This document shows, one piece after another, positions 38,516-49,059 of a stretch of 64,000 nt of DNA. The translations under genes and the position numbers were made by a program. Origin of the DNA: CAIWHR01 sp963779805 (GTDB lineage: Bacteria > Pseudomonadota > Gammaproteobacteria > Burkholderiales > Casimicrobiaceae); contig CAVZZN010000003.1 in the NCBI GenBank assembly GCA_963779805.1, positions 434,001-498,000 of the forward strand, in the 5' to 3' direction. The notes beneath the pieces are model-generated. The model saw only the letters and a list, made by a program, of their open reading frames with translations, had not been told where the DNA came from and did no database searches. The stretch's first letter is position 1. The number at the start of each line of letters is the position of its first letter.

Positions 38516-39328
38516 TCAGGCGTCCGCCGCAAGCATTCCCTTTTCGAGCTGGATCACGCGGTGCGCCTTCTCGGCCGCCTTGGGATCGTGCGTGACCATG
38601 ATGATGGTCTTGCCGAGCTCGCGATTGAGACGATCGAGGAGGTCCAGGATCTCGCCGGCGGTGACGCGGTCGAGATCGCCCGTGGGCTCGTCGGCGACGA
38701 TCAGCGTCGGGTCGCTGATCAGCGCACGCGCAATGGCCACGCGCTGCTGCTGGCCGCCGGACAGCTCGTTGGGATAGTGCGATGCGCGATCGGCGAGGCC
38801 CACGAGCTCGAGCGCCGTCGCCACGCGCTCGCGCCGCTCGCGCCGCGACAGGGGCGTGAGCAGCAGCGGCAGCTCGACATTGTCGAACGCGGACAGCACC
38901 GGCATCAGGTTGTAGAACTGGAAGACGAAGCCGACGTGCTCCGCGCGCCAGTGCGCGAGCTCGTGCTCGGTGAGCTGCGCGATGTCGACACCTGCCACGA
39001 GGACGTGTCCCGCGCTCGGCTTGTCGATGCCCGCGATCATGTTGAGCAGCGTCGATTTTCCGGAGCCCGAGGGTCCCATCAGCGCGACGTAATCCCCGGC
39101 TTCGACGTCGAGATCGATGTCCACGAGCACGGGAATGACCTGGTCGCCGCGGACGTAGTACTTGCCGAGGCCGCGCACCATGACGAGCGGAACCGCCCGG
39201 TGGGTGCTGCTACCGGGTTGCGCAGCGACGACGTCCGGCGATGCAGCAGTGCCTGCGCCCGGCGGCGATTGCCGCGCTGATTGCGCTGATTGTCGCGCCG
39301 GCGGCCGCATCGATTGCCGCGTGCTCAC
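38516..39328 (-). CDS. ABC transporter ATP-binding protein, MacB/LolD type
   Basis: The ATPase of the exporter, 270 aa. It has Walker A GPSGSGKS, Q-loop FVFQFYNLMPVLSAFDNVELP, signature LSGGQQQR and Walker B LIVADEPTGDLD. I chose GTG at 39328, which overlaps the adaptor stop as GTGA; the first 45 residues are a low-complexity Gln/Arg/Ser tail that could be untranslated. The stop forms TGATCA with the stop of the convergent gene. Confidence 0.9.
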   Translation of the reverse strand: MSTRQSMRPPARQSAQSARQSPPGAGTAASPDVVAAQPGSSTHRAVPLVMVRGLGKYYVRGDQVIPVLVDIDLDVEAGDYVALMGPSGSGKSTLLNMIAGIDKPSAGHVLVAGVDIAQLTEHELAHWRAEHVGFVFQFYNLMPVLSAFDNVELPLLLTPLSRRERRERVATALELVGLADRASHYPNELSGGQQQRVAIARALISDPTLIVADEPTGDLDRVTAGEILDLLDRLNRELGKTIIMVTHDPKAAEKAHRVIQLEKGMLAADA

Positions 39329-40543
39329 TTCCTCGCCGGCTCGACCGGCGCTCCGGGCTCGAGACCGCTCGCAGGACGCAGGATGACGCGCTCGCCCGGC
39401 TTCGCGTCGCCGTCGATCGCCACGAAATCCCCGATGCGCTTGCCGACCTGCACGGGCACTTCGACCGCGCGGTCGTTGCGCACGAGATAGATCACGCTGC
39501 GCCCGCCGCGCTCGACCACGGCATCGGGCACGACCGCCGTCACGCTCTGCTGCTCGGCCCCGCTCACCTCGCGCGACAGGAACGCGACCTTGGCGCTCAT
39601 CTCGGGCAGCACGCGGGGATCGATCGCCTCGAACTGCACTTTCGTCATCACGGTGGCCTTGGCGCGATCGACCGTCGGCACCATCCGGCTGATGCGGCCG
39701 CGAAAGCGGGTGTCGGGCAGCGCGTCGAGCGTGATCTCGCACGGCTGACCGACGCGCACCTTCGCCACGCTCGATTCGGATACGTCGGCCTCGACCTCGA
39801 GCGTGGACATGTCGGCCATGGTCACCACCGCGCCCTTCGACTCGGCAGCCGACGAGAACGGCGTGAGCAGGTCGCCGACGTTCGCGCTCTTCGACAGGAT
39901 CACGCCGTCGAACGGCGCGCGAATGATGGTGTAGTCGACGCTCACCTGCGCATTGCGCGCGTTGGCCTCGGCGGCGGCGATCGCTGCGCGGGCGCTGTCG
40001 ACAGCGGCGCTCGTGCGATCGGCGCGCGCCTTGCTGGTCTCGAGTGCCGCCTGCGAGAGAAAGCCCTGGGTGGCGAGGTCGCGGTCGCGCTGCAGCTGCT
40101 GCGCAGCATCGCGCGCGTCGGCTTCGGCTTGCGCGAGTGCAGCTCGTGCGGCATTCACGTTGGCGGCGGCGCTCTGGGCCTGCGCGACGACGTCGCGCGC
40201 ATCGAGGCGTGCAATCACCTCGCCCGTCTTCACCCGAGAGCCCTCCGCCACGCCGAGCCACTCGAGGCGACCCGTGGCCTTCGAGCCGATCGCCGCCTTG
40301 CGCTGCGGCACGACGTAGCCCGTTGCGTTCAGCACCACGTACTGCTGCGACGGATAGGTGGTGACGACCGCTGCAGTCTCGACGACCGCGGGACGCGGCC
40401 GCAAAGCCCAGAACGCCGCGGCTGCCGCGATGGCCGCGAGAACGATGGCGTACGACGATCCGGCGCCGACGCCGCGGTCGCGTGACCGCGGCGCGGTCGA
40501 TGCGCAACTTCGCGAGATCGGGGCGAGACGGGGCGTCGGCCAT
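39325..40543 (-). CDS. HlyD/MacA-type periplasmic adaptor (one frameshift)
   Basis: A membrane-fusion protein that would link the permease to an outer-membrane channel. It starts MADAPSRPDLAKLRID. One extra base near 40491-40495 separates this from a membrane anchor (SYAIVLAAIAAAAAFWAL) and the rest. The lipoyl halves (GRLEWLGVAEGSRVKTGEVIARLD and IIRAPFDGVILSKSANVG), a coiled-coil hairpin and the beta-barrel region follow. Corrected length is 405 aa. It is coupled to the ATPase by GTGA. Confidence 0.87.
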
Positions 40544-40653
40544 GGCGGGATGCCCGGCGCGTGGCCTACCGGGCCCGCAATCTTACCGCGCGTGCCGCCG
40601 GGTCATCGCTGGACGACAGGCGCGCCCGTTCTCCGCAGCGATGCTCGTCGCGC

Positions 40654-41555
40654 TCAACGCGCAGCGAGGCGCCCTGCACGCCAGGCTCGCAGGCTGATGA
40701 CGACGAGGCCGAACCCGATCGAGGCGATGCCCAGCGCTTCGCTCGTCGACAGCCGCTCGCCGAAGATCGCCATCGAGAGCAGCAGCGCGACCACCGGAAT
40801 GGCGAAGGTGTTGAGCGAGGCGGTGCCTGCCGGCAGGTCGCGCAGCACGCGCAGCCACAGCAGGAAGCCCACCGCGGTCGCGATCACGCCGGCATAGAAC
40901 GACGAGCGCGATTTGCGTGAACGTCCAGTGCGTGTCCGGAAGGTCGAGCGCGAGCGGCAGCGCCATGAGCGGCAGCACGCCCGCGAGCATCTGCCACGCG
41001 ACGAAGTTCAGGGGATCGAGCGCGCGGTGCCGCTGGAAGTGCTTCATCGCGACGGTCCCCGCGGCCCAGCCGAAGCCGGACAGCACCGCCCACAGCTTCG
41101 ACGCCAGGTTGCCCTGCCACGCCCACGGCTCGACGACGAGCACGAGACCGACGAACGCCGCGCCCACGGCGAGCCACAGCGTGCCGCGCACGCGCTCGTG
41201 CAGCACCGGCCACGCGATCAGCAGCGTCCAGAACGGCATCGTGAACACGAGCACGGAGGTGCGTCCGGCACCGCCGCTCGCGAGGGCCATCGTCGTCGCG
41301 CCGAAGTTGATCGTGGTCTGGAAGAACCCCGTGACGATGACCGGCAGCCAATCGGTGGGCCAGAACGGCTGGCGCCGCCACAGCATCACGGCGAACAGCG
41401 TCGCGAGACCGAGCAGCGTGCGGTGCAGGTTGAAGCTCACGGGATCGGACGCCCGCGATGGCGAGCTTCATCACGATCCAGTTCGCGCCCCACAGGAAGG
41501 TGAGCAGCAGCAGGGCCGCGTAGGCACCACGCACGTTCCGGGCAGAGTCGCGCAT
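40654..41555 (-). CDS. EamA/DMT-family transporter (two frameshifts)
   Basis: A third drug/metabolite-type permease, spread over three frames. The start is VRGAYAALLLLTFLWGANWI, the middle SFNLHRTLLGLATLF onwards, and the end IATAVGFLLWLRVLRDLPAG to AWRAGRLAAR. Two extra bases, near 41443-41452 and 40894-40900, restore 299 aa. Its ATG overlaps the hydrolase stop as TGATG. The substrate is unknown. Confidence 0.78.
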
Positions 41556-42450
41556 CACTCGCGCAGGAAATCCTCGATCGCGCGCGCCACCGCTTCCGGC
41601 TGATCGTGATGCAGCATGTGTCCCGCGTCGGGGATGGTCACGAGACGAGCGTTGCGGATGTGCGCAAGCCGGCGGCGGATGCCCGCGAGCGACGCGGCAA
41701 GCCCCTCGCCTTCCGGATGCTCGCCCAGCCACGCGGGGATGGTCGACTGCTCGGCCGCGATCCACAACGTCGGCGCGGTGATCGCGCGCCAGACGGCATA
41801 CACTTCCTCCATCCGATACACGGACGGAAACGGCAGCTTGTGGCGCGGGTCGGAGCGCAGTCGCGCACGGCCGTCCGGCAGCACCTGCCGCCCACTCGCG
41901 CGGCAAGGAATGCCGCCTTGTCCGCGGGCAGGCGCGGATTGTTCTTGCGCAAGCGCGCGGCGACCGCATCGAGATCCGCATAGGGTCGGAACGACGGCGG
42001 ATCGCGCAGCGCATCGAGCCACTTCGCGTACTTGCCCGGCGCGGCGCCGGGATCCTCGGCGGGAATGCCGAATCCGTCGAGAGAGACGAGACGCGCGACG
42101 CGCTGCGGGCGAACGCCCGCGTAGTGCATGGCGATGTTGCCGCCGAGGCTGTGGCCGACGAGATTCACCGCCTGCCCGGGCGCGAAGTGGTCGAGCAGCG
42201 CCTCGAGATCGGCGATGTAATCCGCGAACCAGTAACCCTGCGGCTGCCACGCCGATTGCCCGAAGCCGCGCAGGTCCGGCGCCACCACGTGCCACGTCCC
42301 TCGCAGGGCATCGACCAGGAACTGGAACGACGCGCCGACATCCATCCAGCCGTGCAGCAGGAACAGCATGGGCGCATCGCGTCGGCCCCACGTGAGCACC
42401 CGATGCTCGAGACCGCGCAACGCGAGGCGCTGCGATGTATACGGCGTCAT
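41555..42450 (-). CDS. Alpha/beta-fold hydrolase (one frameshift)
   Basis: A serine hydrolase of about 298 aa. The oxyanion loop is LLHGWMDVGASFQF and the nucleophile elbow GHSLGGN. The acid and His come from the C-terminal part, with DAGHMLHHDQPEAVA. The C-terminal third is shifted by one missing base near 41887-41893. The substrate is unknown; esterase or epoxide-hydrolase-like activities are possible. Confidence 0.8.
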
Positions 42451-42542
42451 GGCTGCGGGCTCAGCGTGTCATCCGGGCCATACGGCGTCACGGCTGCAGA
42501 CGGGAGCGCTCGGTCGCGGCGATACGCGCGCCGCGCGCAGGA

Positions 42543-42892
42543 TCAGCGCTTCCTGCACAGCGAGATGCCGTCCTGCCAGCCCATGCTGTAGTTGCCGTCC
42601 TTCGCCGAAGCGCTCGCCATCCTTGCGCTCCGGGCCGGTGGCGCTCGCGCAACCGTCGGCATAACCTTGGCGATACGCGAGCGGGAAGCCGGACAGGTTG
42701 ATCTTGGGCGGCGGGCGGCTCCGCGTTGCGCGGGAGCGGCGGTGCGGTGCGCTTCGGTTCCGGGGCAGGAGCAGGGCCCACGGTGGCGCACGCCGCGAGC
42801 GCGAGCACCACGCCCGCGAGGGTCAAGCCTCGTGCGCGCCGCCAGCGCTGTTGCGGCAGCAGCGCGATTGCAGCGGCAGCGTCGAGAGACAT
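42543..42892 (-). CDS. Small predicted lipoprotein (two frameshifts)
   Basis: I do not recognise a family. It starts MSLDAAAAIALLPQQRW and has a hydrophobic stretch ending in the lipobox LAAC, then a Pro-rich linker. Two extra bases (near 42706-42708 and 42600-42606) restore KINLSGFPLAYRQGYADG and a C-terminus GWQDGISLCRKR, for about 115 aa. The conserved look of Gly-Tyr-Ala-Asp-Gly-Cys suggests a real small outer-membrane or periplasmic lipoprotein. It is divergent from dnaE. Confidence 0.55.
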
Positions 42893-43019
42893 GGCGGCGA
42901 GGCACGGCGGCGAGCGCGAACGGGTTAAAATTGTAACAGGCCCGCCCGCGTTTCCGTTCGAACCCGCTCCGCCCTCCTGGTGTGCGCCGGCGCCGATCGT
43001 TGCCCGGGAGCCGCTCACC

Positions 43020-46000
43020 ATGACCGCCCCCGCCTTCGTTCACCTGCGCATGCACAGCGAGTTCGCGATCGCGGACGGCACGGTGCGCATCGACGACGCG
43101 GTGGCCGCCGCGGCAGCGGATCGGATGCCCGCGCTCGCGCTCACCGATCTCGCCAACGCGTTCGGCCTCATCAAGTTCTACAAGGCGGCGCGTGCCGCCG
43201 GCGTCAAGCCGATCTACGGCATCGACGCCTGGATCACGCATCCGGCCGATCGCGACCAGGCTATCCGCGTGCTCCTGCTCGCGCAAACCCGCGCGGGCTA
43301 CCTGCGCCTTGCCGACTGGCTTTCGCGCGCCTATCGCACCAACCAGCATCGCGGACGCGCAGAGATCCGCCGGGAATGGATGAGCGAAGGCACCGACGGC
43401 CTGATCGCGTTGTCCGGAGCGCGCGACGGCGACGTGGGACAGGCCTTGCTGCAGGGCAACGCGCCGGGTGCCGAGCGCGCGGCGCGCGAGTGGGCCCACC
43501 TCTTCCCTCATCGCTACTATCTCGAAGTGCAACGCGCCGGTCACGCGGACGACGACGCGCTCGTCGCTGCCACCGTGCGACTCGCCGGCGACACCGCGCT
43601 GCCCGTGGTCGCCACGCATCCGGTGCAGTTCCTGCGCAAGGAGGATTTCCGCGCGCACGAGGCGCGGGTGTGCATCGCCGAAGGCATGGTGCTTTCGGAT
43701 CCGCGCCGCCCGCGCCGCTTCACGCCCGAGCAGTATTTCCGCACGCAGTCGGAAATGGCAGCGCTGTTCGCGGATCTGCCCGAGGCGCTCGCCAACAGCG
43801 TGGCGATCGCGCAGCGCTGCAATCTCGTCATCCCGCTGGGCAAGAATTATCTGCCTCGCTTTCCCACGCCGGACGGCGTCACCCTCGACGAGCATCTGCG
43901 CGCCGAGGCGGCGAAGGGCCTGGAGGTGCGTCTCGCCGCGCTGTATCCCGACCCCGCGGTGCGCGAGCGCAAGCGGGCGGAGTACGAGGAGCGGCTCGCG
44001 TTCGAGGCGGGCACCATCGTGCAGATGGGCTTTGCCGGCTACTTCCTCATCGTCGCGGACTTCATCAACTGGGCCAAGAGCAACGGCGTGCCCGTGGGCC
44101 CGGGCCGCGGCTCGGGTGCGGGCTCGCTCGTCGCGTATGCGCTCGGCATCACCGACCTCGACCCCCTGCGCTACGCGCTGCTGTTCGAGCGCTTCCTCAA
44201 TCCCGAGCGGGTGTCGATGCCCGACTTCGACATCGACTTCTGCCAGAACGGGCGCGACCGCGTGATCGACTACGTGAAGAAGCGCTACGGCGAGGACTCC
44301 GTATCGCAGATCGCGACGTTCGGCACGATGGCCGCCAAGGCCGCGGTGCGCGACGTCGGACGCGTGCTCGACCTGCCGTACTCGTTCTGCGACGGCATCG
44401 CCAAGTTGATCCCGTTCCAGCCCGGCAAGCTGATCACGCTGAAGCAGGCGCGCGAGATGGAGCCGCTGCTCGCCGAGCGCGAGCAGAACGAGGAGGAAGT
44501 GCGCGAGCTGTTGGCACTTGCCGAATCGCTCGAGGGCCTCACGCGCAACGTCGGCATGCATGCGGGCGGCGTGCTGATCGCGCCCGGCAAGCTCACCGAT
44601 TTCTGTCCGCTGTACACGCAGGCCGGCGCGGACGGCGTGGTATCGCAATTCGACAAGGACGACGTCGAAGCCGTGGGGCTCGTGAAGTTCGACTTCCTCG
44701 GCCTCACCACGCTCACGATCCTCGACTGGACGCTGCGCTACGTGCGGCGATTGCAGCACAAGAGCGAAGGGTCCGCCTCAGGGCGGCCGAGCGGCGCGCC
44801 GTGCGATTCTGCGAGCAGCATCGCGCTCGAGACGCTTCCGCTCGACGACAAGGCCGCGTACGAGATCTTCCGGACCGGCAACACCTCGGCCGTGTTCCAG
44901 TTCGAATCGCGCGGCATGCGCGACCTGCTCGTGCGCGCCAAGCCCGACCGCTTCGAGGACATCATCGCGCTCGTGGCGCTGTACCGGCCGGGGCCGATGG
45001 ACCTCATCCCCGATTACACCGACCGCAAGCACGGCCGCCAGCGCGTGGAGTATCTCGACCCGCGCCTCGAGCCGATCCTGGGCCCCACGTACGGCGTGAT
45101 GGTCTACCAGGAGCAGGTGATGCAGATCGCGCAGGTGATCGGCGGCTACACGCTCGGCGGCGCCGACCTCCTGCGGCGCGCGATGGGCAAGAAGAAGGCG
45201 GAGGAGATGGCGCAGCACCGCGCGATCTTCATCGCCGGCGCGCAGCAGAACGGCGTCAGCGAAGCGAACGCCTCGCAGCTCTTCGATCACATGGAGAAGT
45301 TCGCGGGCTACGGCTTCAACAAGTCGCACGCGGCAGCGTATGCGCTGGTGGCGTACCAGACCGCGTACTTCAAGGCCCATCATCCCGCGGCGTTCATGGC
45401 GGCGAACCTCTCGCTCGTGATGGACGATACCGACAAGGTGAAGCTGCTCTACGACGACAGCGTCGCGCAGGGGCTCACCGTGCTGCCGCCGGACGTGAAT
45501 GCGTCGGCGTATCGCTTCGAGCCGGTCGACGAAAGGCAGATCCGCTACGGCCTGGGCGGCATCAAGGGCACCGGCGAAGCGGCGATCGAGGCCGTTGTCG
45601 CGGCGCGTGGAAAGGGCGGGCCGTTCCGCGATCTGTTCGATTTCTGCCGGCGCGTCGACAAGCGTCTCGTCAACCGCCGCGTGCTGGAAGCGCTGATCCG
45701 CGCCGGCGCGTTCGACGCGATCGATGCGCGGCGCGCAACCCTGTTCGCGTCGGTCGGGGTTGCGCTCGGCGAAGCGGAACGCGCCGAGGCCTCGGCATCG
45801 CAGGTGTCGCTCTTCGGCGAGGAGCAGCACGCGGCGGCGCTCACGTTGGTGAAGGCGCGCGAGTGGACGGAGAGCGAGCGCCTGCAATACGAGAAGGCCG
45901 CGCTCGGCTTCTATCTGTCCGGCCATCCGTTCCATGCGTATGCGGCCGAGCTCGCGCCGATCGTGAAGCAATCGCTCGCAAACCTGCAGCCGCGCAAGGA

Positions 46001-46502
46001 GCCGGTGCTGATCGCGGGCATCGTCACCGCGCTGCGGGTGCAGGCTTCGCGGCGCGGCAAGATGGCCTTCGTGACGCTCGACGACGGCGCCGGCAGCGTC
46101 GAGATGATGGTCTACAACGAGACGTTCGACGTCGCGCGCACGCTCCTGCGCGAGGACGAGCTCGTGGTCGTGCAGGCGAAGATCATGCAGCGCGTCGGCG
46201 AGGACGGGCAGGCGCAGGGACTGCGCGTGATCGCCGACGAGGTGCACGACCTCGGCTCGATCCGCAAGCGCTTTGCGAAGGCGCTGCGGCTCGCGTGCAA
46301 CGGCGGCGCGGACAGCGCGCGCCTGCAGGAGCTCCTGTCGCCGTTCCGGCCCGGCAGCTGCCCCGTCGTGCTGGAGTACCGCGCGCACGGCATACGCGGG
46401 GAGATCGCGTTCCCCGAGACGTGGGCGGTGAATCCCGACGACACCCTCATCGCGCAGCTTCGCGAGTGGCTGGCGCCGGAGAACGTGCAGGTCGTCTACT
46501 GA
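43020..46502 (+). CDS. dnaE: DNA polymerase III alpha subunit
   Basis: DnaE is the replicative polymerase. The 1160-aa protein begins with a PHP domain (HLRMHSEFAIADGTVRI) and has the palm motif MPDFDIDFC with catalytic Asp402 and Asp404. The third acidic residue is in KFDFLGL. The helix-hairpin-helix, OB-fold (VLIAGIVTALRVQASRRGKMAFV) and C-terminal region follow. It is intact. I chose ATG 43020. Its end is 3 bp from the convergent acyl-CoA ligase stop, with no terminator between. Confidence 0.98.
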   Translation: MTAPAFVHLRMHSEFAIADGTVRIDDAVAAAAADRMPALALTDLANAFGLIKFYKAARAAGVKPIYGIDAWITHPADRDQAIRVLLLAQTRAGYLRLADWLSRAYRTNQHRGRAEIRREWMSEGTDGLIALSGARDGDVGQALLQGNAPGAERAAREWAHLFPHRYYLEVQRAGHADDDALVAATVRLAGDTALPVVATHPVQFLRKEDFRAHEARVCIAEGMVLSDPRRPRRFTPEQYFRTQSEMAALFADLPEALANSVAIAQRCNLVIPLGKNYLPRFPTPDGVTLDEHLRAEAAKGLEVRLAALYPDPAVRERKRAEYEERLAFEAGTIVQMGFAGYFLIVADFINWAKSNGVPVGPGRGSGAGSLVAYALGITDLDPLRYALLFERFLNPERVSMPDFDIDFCQNGRDRVIDYVKKRYGEDSVSQIATFGTMAAKAAVRDVGRVLDLPYSFCDGIAKLIPFQPGKLITLKQAREMEPLLAEREQNEEEVRELLALAESLEGLTRNVGMHAGGVLIAPGKLTDFCPLYTQAGADGVVSQFDKDDVEAVGLVKFDFLGLTTLTILDWTLRYVRRLQHKSEGSASGRPSGAPCDSASSIALETLPLDDKAAYEIFRTGNTSAVFQFESRGMRDLLVRAKPDRFEDIIALVALYRPGPMDLIPDYTDRKHGRQRVEYLDPRLEPILGPTYGVMVYQEQVMQIAQVIGGYTLGGADLLRRAMGKKKAEEMAQHRAIFIAGAQQNGVSEANASQLFDHMEKFAGYGFNKSHAAAYALVAYQTAYFKAHHPAAFMAANLSLVMDDTDKVKLLYDDSVAQGLTVLPPDVNASAYRFEPVDERQIRYGLGGIKGTGEAAIEAVVAARGKGGPFRDLFDFCRRVDKRLVNRRVLEALIRAGAFDAIDARRATLFASVGVALGEAERAEASASQVSLFGEEQHAAALTLVKAREWTESERLQYEKAALGFYLSGHPFHAYAAELAPIVKQSLANLQPRKEPVLIAGIVTALRVQASRRGKMAFVTLDDGAGSVEMMVYNETFDVARTLLREDELVVVQAKIMQRVGEDGQAQGLRVIADEVHDLGSIRKRFAKALRLACNGGADSARLQELLSPFRPGSCPVVLEYRAHGIRGEIAFPETWAVNPDDTLIAQLREWLAPENVQVVY

Positions 46503-46505
46503 CGC

Positions 46506-48089
46506 TCAGCCCGACCCGAACTGCGCGCGTAACGCGGTCTTCAGCACCTTGCCCGTGTTGTTGCGCGGCAGATCGGCAACGAAACGGTAGACCCGCGGGC
46601 GCTTGAAGCGGGCGATGTGCTCGAGGCACAACGCGTCGAGCGAAGCCTCGAGGTTGCGCCGGGCGTCCTCGCTCTCGAGCGGCACGCGCGGCACCACGCA
46701 CGCGACCACCTCCTCGCCCCACTCCGGATGCGTGCGCCCGATCACGGCGACATCCGCGACGTCCGGATGGCGCAGCAGCACCTCTTCGACCTCGCGCGGG
46801 TAGATGTTGGCGGCGCCGCTGATGATGAGGTCCTTGGAGCGATCGCGCAGCGTCAGGAAACCGTCGTCGTCGAGGCTGCCGAGATCGCCCGTGTGCAGCC
46901 ATCCGGCCGCGAGCGCGCTCTCGCTCGCCTGCGGATTGCGCCAGTAGCCGCGCATCACGCTCGGGCCCCGAACGAGAATCTCGCCCACTTCTCCGATCGC
47001 GCATTCGGCTTCCGGCGTTCCCACGCGCACCTCGATGCCGGCCTGCGCGATGCCGACCGAGCCGATGCGCGCAACGTCGTCGCGCGCCATCGCGTCGGCG
47101 AGCAGCGCGCGCGGCATGCCGGTGATGCACATCGGCGACTCGCCCTGGCCGTAGATCTGCGCGAGGCGCGGACCGACGACGTCGAAGGCGGCGCGGCAAT
47201 CGGCGACGTACATCGGCCCGCCGCCGTACACGATGCACTTCACGCCCTCGAGGTGCGAAGGCGCGAGGGCGACGCTTTCGACCAGGCGCTTCACGATCGT
47301 GGGCGCCGCGAAGAACGATGCGCGGCCCCACTTGCGCGCCAGCGCTGCCGTTTCGGCCGCATCGAAGCCCCCGGACTCGGGCACGACGTTCACGGCGCCC
47401 CCGAGCACGTACGGCACCACGTACAGCCCGGAACCGTGCGACAGCGGCGCGGGATGCAGCAGGCTGTCGCCCGGCTCGATCGCCTCCACGCTCGCGACGT
47501 ACGCGAGGCTCATCGCGAGCAGGTTCGCGTGCGTGATCATCACGCCCTTGGGCTTGCCGGTCGTGCCGCTGGTGTAGAACAGCCACGCCGCATCGTCCGC
47601 GAGGCATGCGGCCGGATGCGCAGCCGATGCGCGCGCACCGAGCGCGTCGTACTCGCGCGCGCCGAAGCGGATCACGCGCTCGATGCGCGCTTCGCCGCTG
47701 CGCGCCAGGGCGCTCGCCCAGGCGTCGTCCACGAAGACCCAGCGGGCGCCGCTGTCCGCGAGCACGTAATCGAGCTCGGCCGGATGCAGCTTGGCGTTGA
47801 TGGGCACCGCGACGGCACCGGCCCACCACGCCGCGAACAGCGTCTCGATGTATTGCGGGACGTTGCGCGAGACCAGCGCGATGCGATCGCCGGGCGCGAT
47901 GCCGCTCGCCGTGAAGCCGCCGGCAAGATCGGCGGCGCGCTGGGCGAGTCCGCGGTAATCGCGCAGCAGCGCATCGCCGCACGCGAGCGCCGGCAGGCGC
48001 GGCCAGGCCCGCGCGGTGCGCGCGAGCAGTGACGCGATGTTGGCGCCCGGCGACACGGCCGCCGCGCCCTCAGTACGTGGCTCGCCCAC
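46506..48089 (-). CDS. Acyl-CoA synthetase (AMP-forming)
   Basis: An ANL-superfamily ligase of 527 aa that activates a carboxylic acid to its CoA thioester through an acyl-AMP. It has the P-loop FYTSGTTGKPKG, QIYGQGESPM, GWLHTGDLGSLDDDGF and the C-terminal lysine in NNTGKVLK. The acid substrate is not evident (fatty, malonic or aromatic acids are possible). Its start overlaps the SDR stop by 20 bp, which suggests a two-gene catabolic unit. Confidence 0.9.
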   Translation of the reverse strand: MGEPRTEGAAAVSPGANIASLLARTARAWPRLPALACGDALLRDYRGLAQRAADLAGGFTASGIAPGDRIALVSRNVPQYIETLFAAWWAGAVAVPINAKLHPAELDYVLADSGARWVFVDDAWASALARSGEARIERVIRFGAREYDALGARASAAHPAACLADDAAWLFYTSGTTGKPKGVMITHANLLAMSLAYVASVEAIEPGDSLLHPAPLSHGSGLYVVPYVLGGAVNVVPESGGFDAAETAALARKWGRASFFAAPTIVKRLVESVALAPSHLEGVKCIVYGGGPMYVADCRAAFDVVGPRLAQIYGQGESPMCITGMPRALLADAMARDDVARIGSVGIAQAGIEVRVGTPEAECAIGEVGEILVRGPSVMRGYWRNPQASESALAAGWLHTGDLGSLDDDGFLTLRDRSKDLIISGAANIYPREVEEVLLRHPDVADVAVIGRTHPEWGEEVVACVVPRVPLESEDARRNLEASLDALCLEHIARFKRPRVYRFVADLPRNNTGKVLKTALRAQFGSG

Positions 48090-48816
48090 CCGACAGATCG
48101 AAGACGGCGCCGGTGGAGAACGAGCACTCCTCGCTCGCCAGCCAGCACACCAGGGCCGCGATCTCGTCCACGGTGCCGAAGCGTGCCATCGGAATCTTCG
48201 ACAGCATGAAGTCGATGTGCTGCTGCGTCATCTGGTCGAAGATGGCCGTCTTCACCGCGGCCGGCGTCACGCAATTCACGCGGATGCCGGTCTTCGCGAG
48301 CTCCTTGCCGAGCGACTTGGTGAGCCCGATCACGCCGGCCTTCGAGGCGCTGTACGCGGGCGCGTTCGGATTGCCTTCCTTGCCGGCCACCGATGCGATG
48401 TTCACGATGCGACCGTAGTCGCGCGTCATCATGTACGGCACGAGCGCGCGGTTGCAGTAGAACACGCCGTTCAGGTTGACGTCGATCACCTGCTGCCACG
48501 CCTCGACGGGATATTCCCAGGTCGTGGTGTTCGGCCCGGTGATGCCGGCCGAGCACACGAGCACGTCCACGCGCTGCAGCTCGGCGACGGTGCTGCGCGC
48601 CGCGGCCGCAACCGCGTGCGCGTCAGCGACGTCGAGCTCCTGCACGTGCACGTCCTCCCCGAGCTCCCGGCGCGCGGAAGCCAGTGCGCCGGGATCGCGG
48701 TCCCACAGCGCCACGCGGGCGCCGCTCGCCCGCAACCGTTTCGCAATGGCGAAGCCGATGCCGGCGGCCCCACCGGTGATCACCGCCGCGCGCTGCGCAA
48801 AATCGAGCTGGTTCAT
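48070..48816 (-). CDS. Short-chain dehydrogenase/reductase (FabG-like)
   Basis: A 248-aa classical SDR. It has the cofactor motif TGGAAGIGFAIAKRL, NLNGVFYC and the catalytic Ser and YSASK (Tyr/Lys). Asp in LWDRD after the second strand suggests NAD rather than NADP. A GGGGGGAG ribosome site precedes the ATG. It is likely a 3-hydroxyacyl or secondary-alcohol dehydrogenase working with the neighbouring acyl-CoA ligase; the substrate is inferred only from context. Confidence 0.9.
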   Translation of the reverse strand: MNQLDFAQRAAVITGGAAGIGFAIAKRLRASGARVALWDRDPGALASARRELGEDVHVQELDVADAHAVAAAARSTVAELQRVDVLVCSAGITGPNTTTWEYPVEAWQQVIDVNLNGVFYCNRALVPYMMTRDYGRIVNIASVAGKEGNPNAPAYSASKAGVIGLTKSLGKELAKTGIRVNCVTPAAVKTAIFDQMTQQHIDFMLSKIPMARFGTVDEIAALVCWLASEECSFSTGAVFDLSGGRATY

Positions 48817-49059
48817 GACTCCCCCCTGAGCGGCCATTCTACGATGCCGCCCGCGCCGCGGGGTGGGGCGCGCCGGCGCAAGCCGCGCCCGCGCCGTTGC
48901 AACTTTTGCAGCGGCGACGCCCTCCGGAACAGCAAATTTCTCCCTGCGCGCGACCGATCGACCCGCTTGCGGCCGCGCCGGCGCGCGCGATTCATCCTGA
49001 TCTGCGAACGGCACGGTCCTTGCGTGACATGCAGCGTTTCGAAAGCATCCGGAGGAACA

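Noticed and set aside
38516..40543. A 675-residue adaptor-ATPase fusion
   Set aside because: The frame joins the shifted adaptor start to the ATPase; most of the adaptor coding sequence is in another frame and ends with its own stop at 39325.
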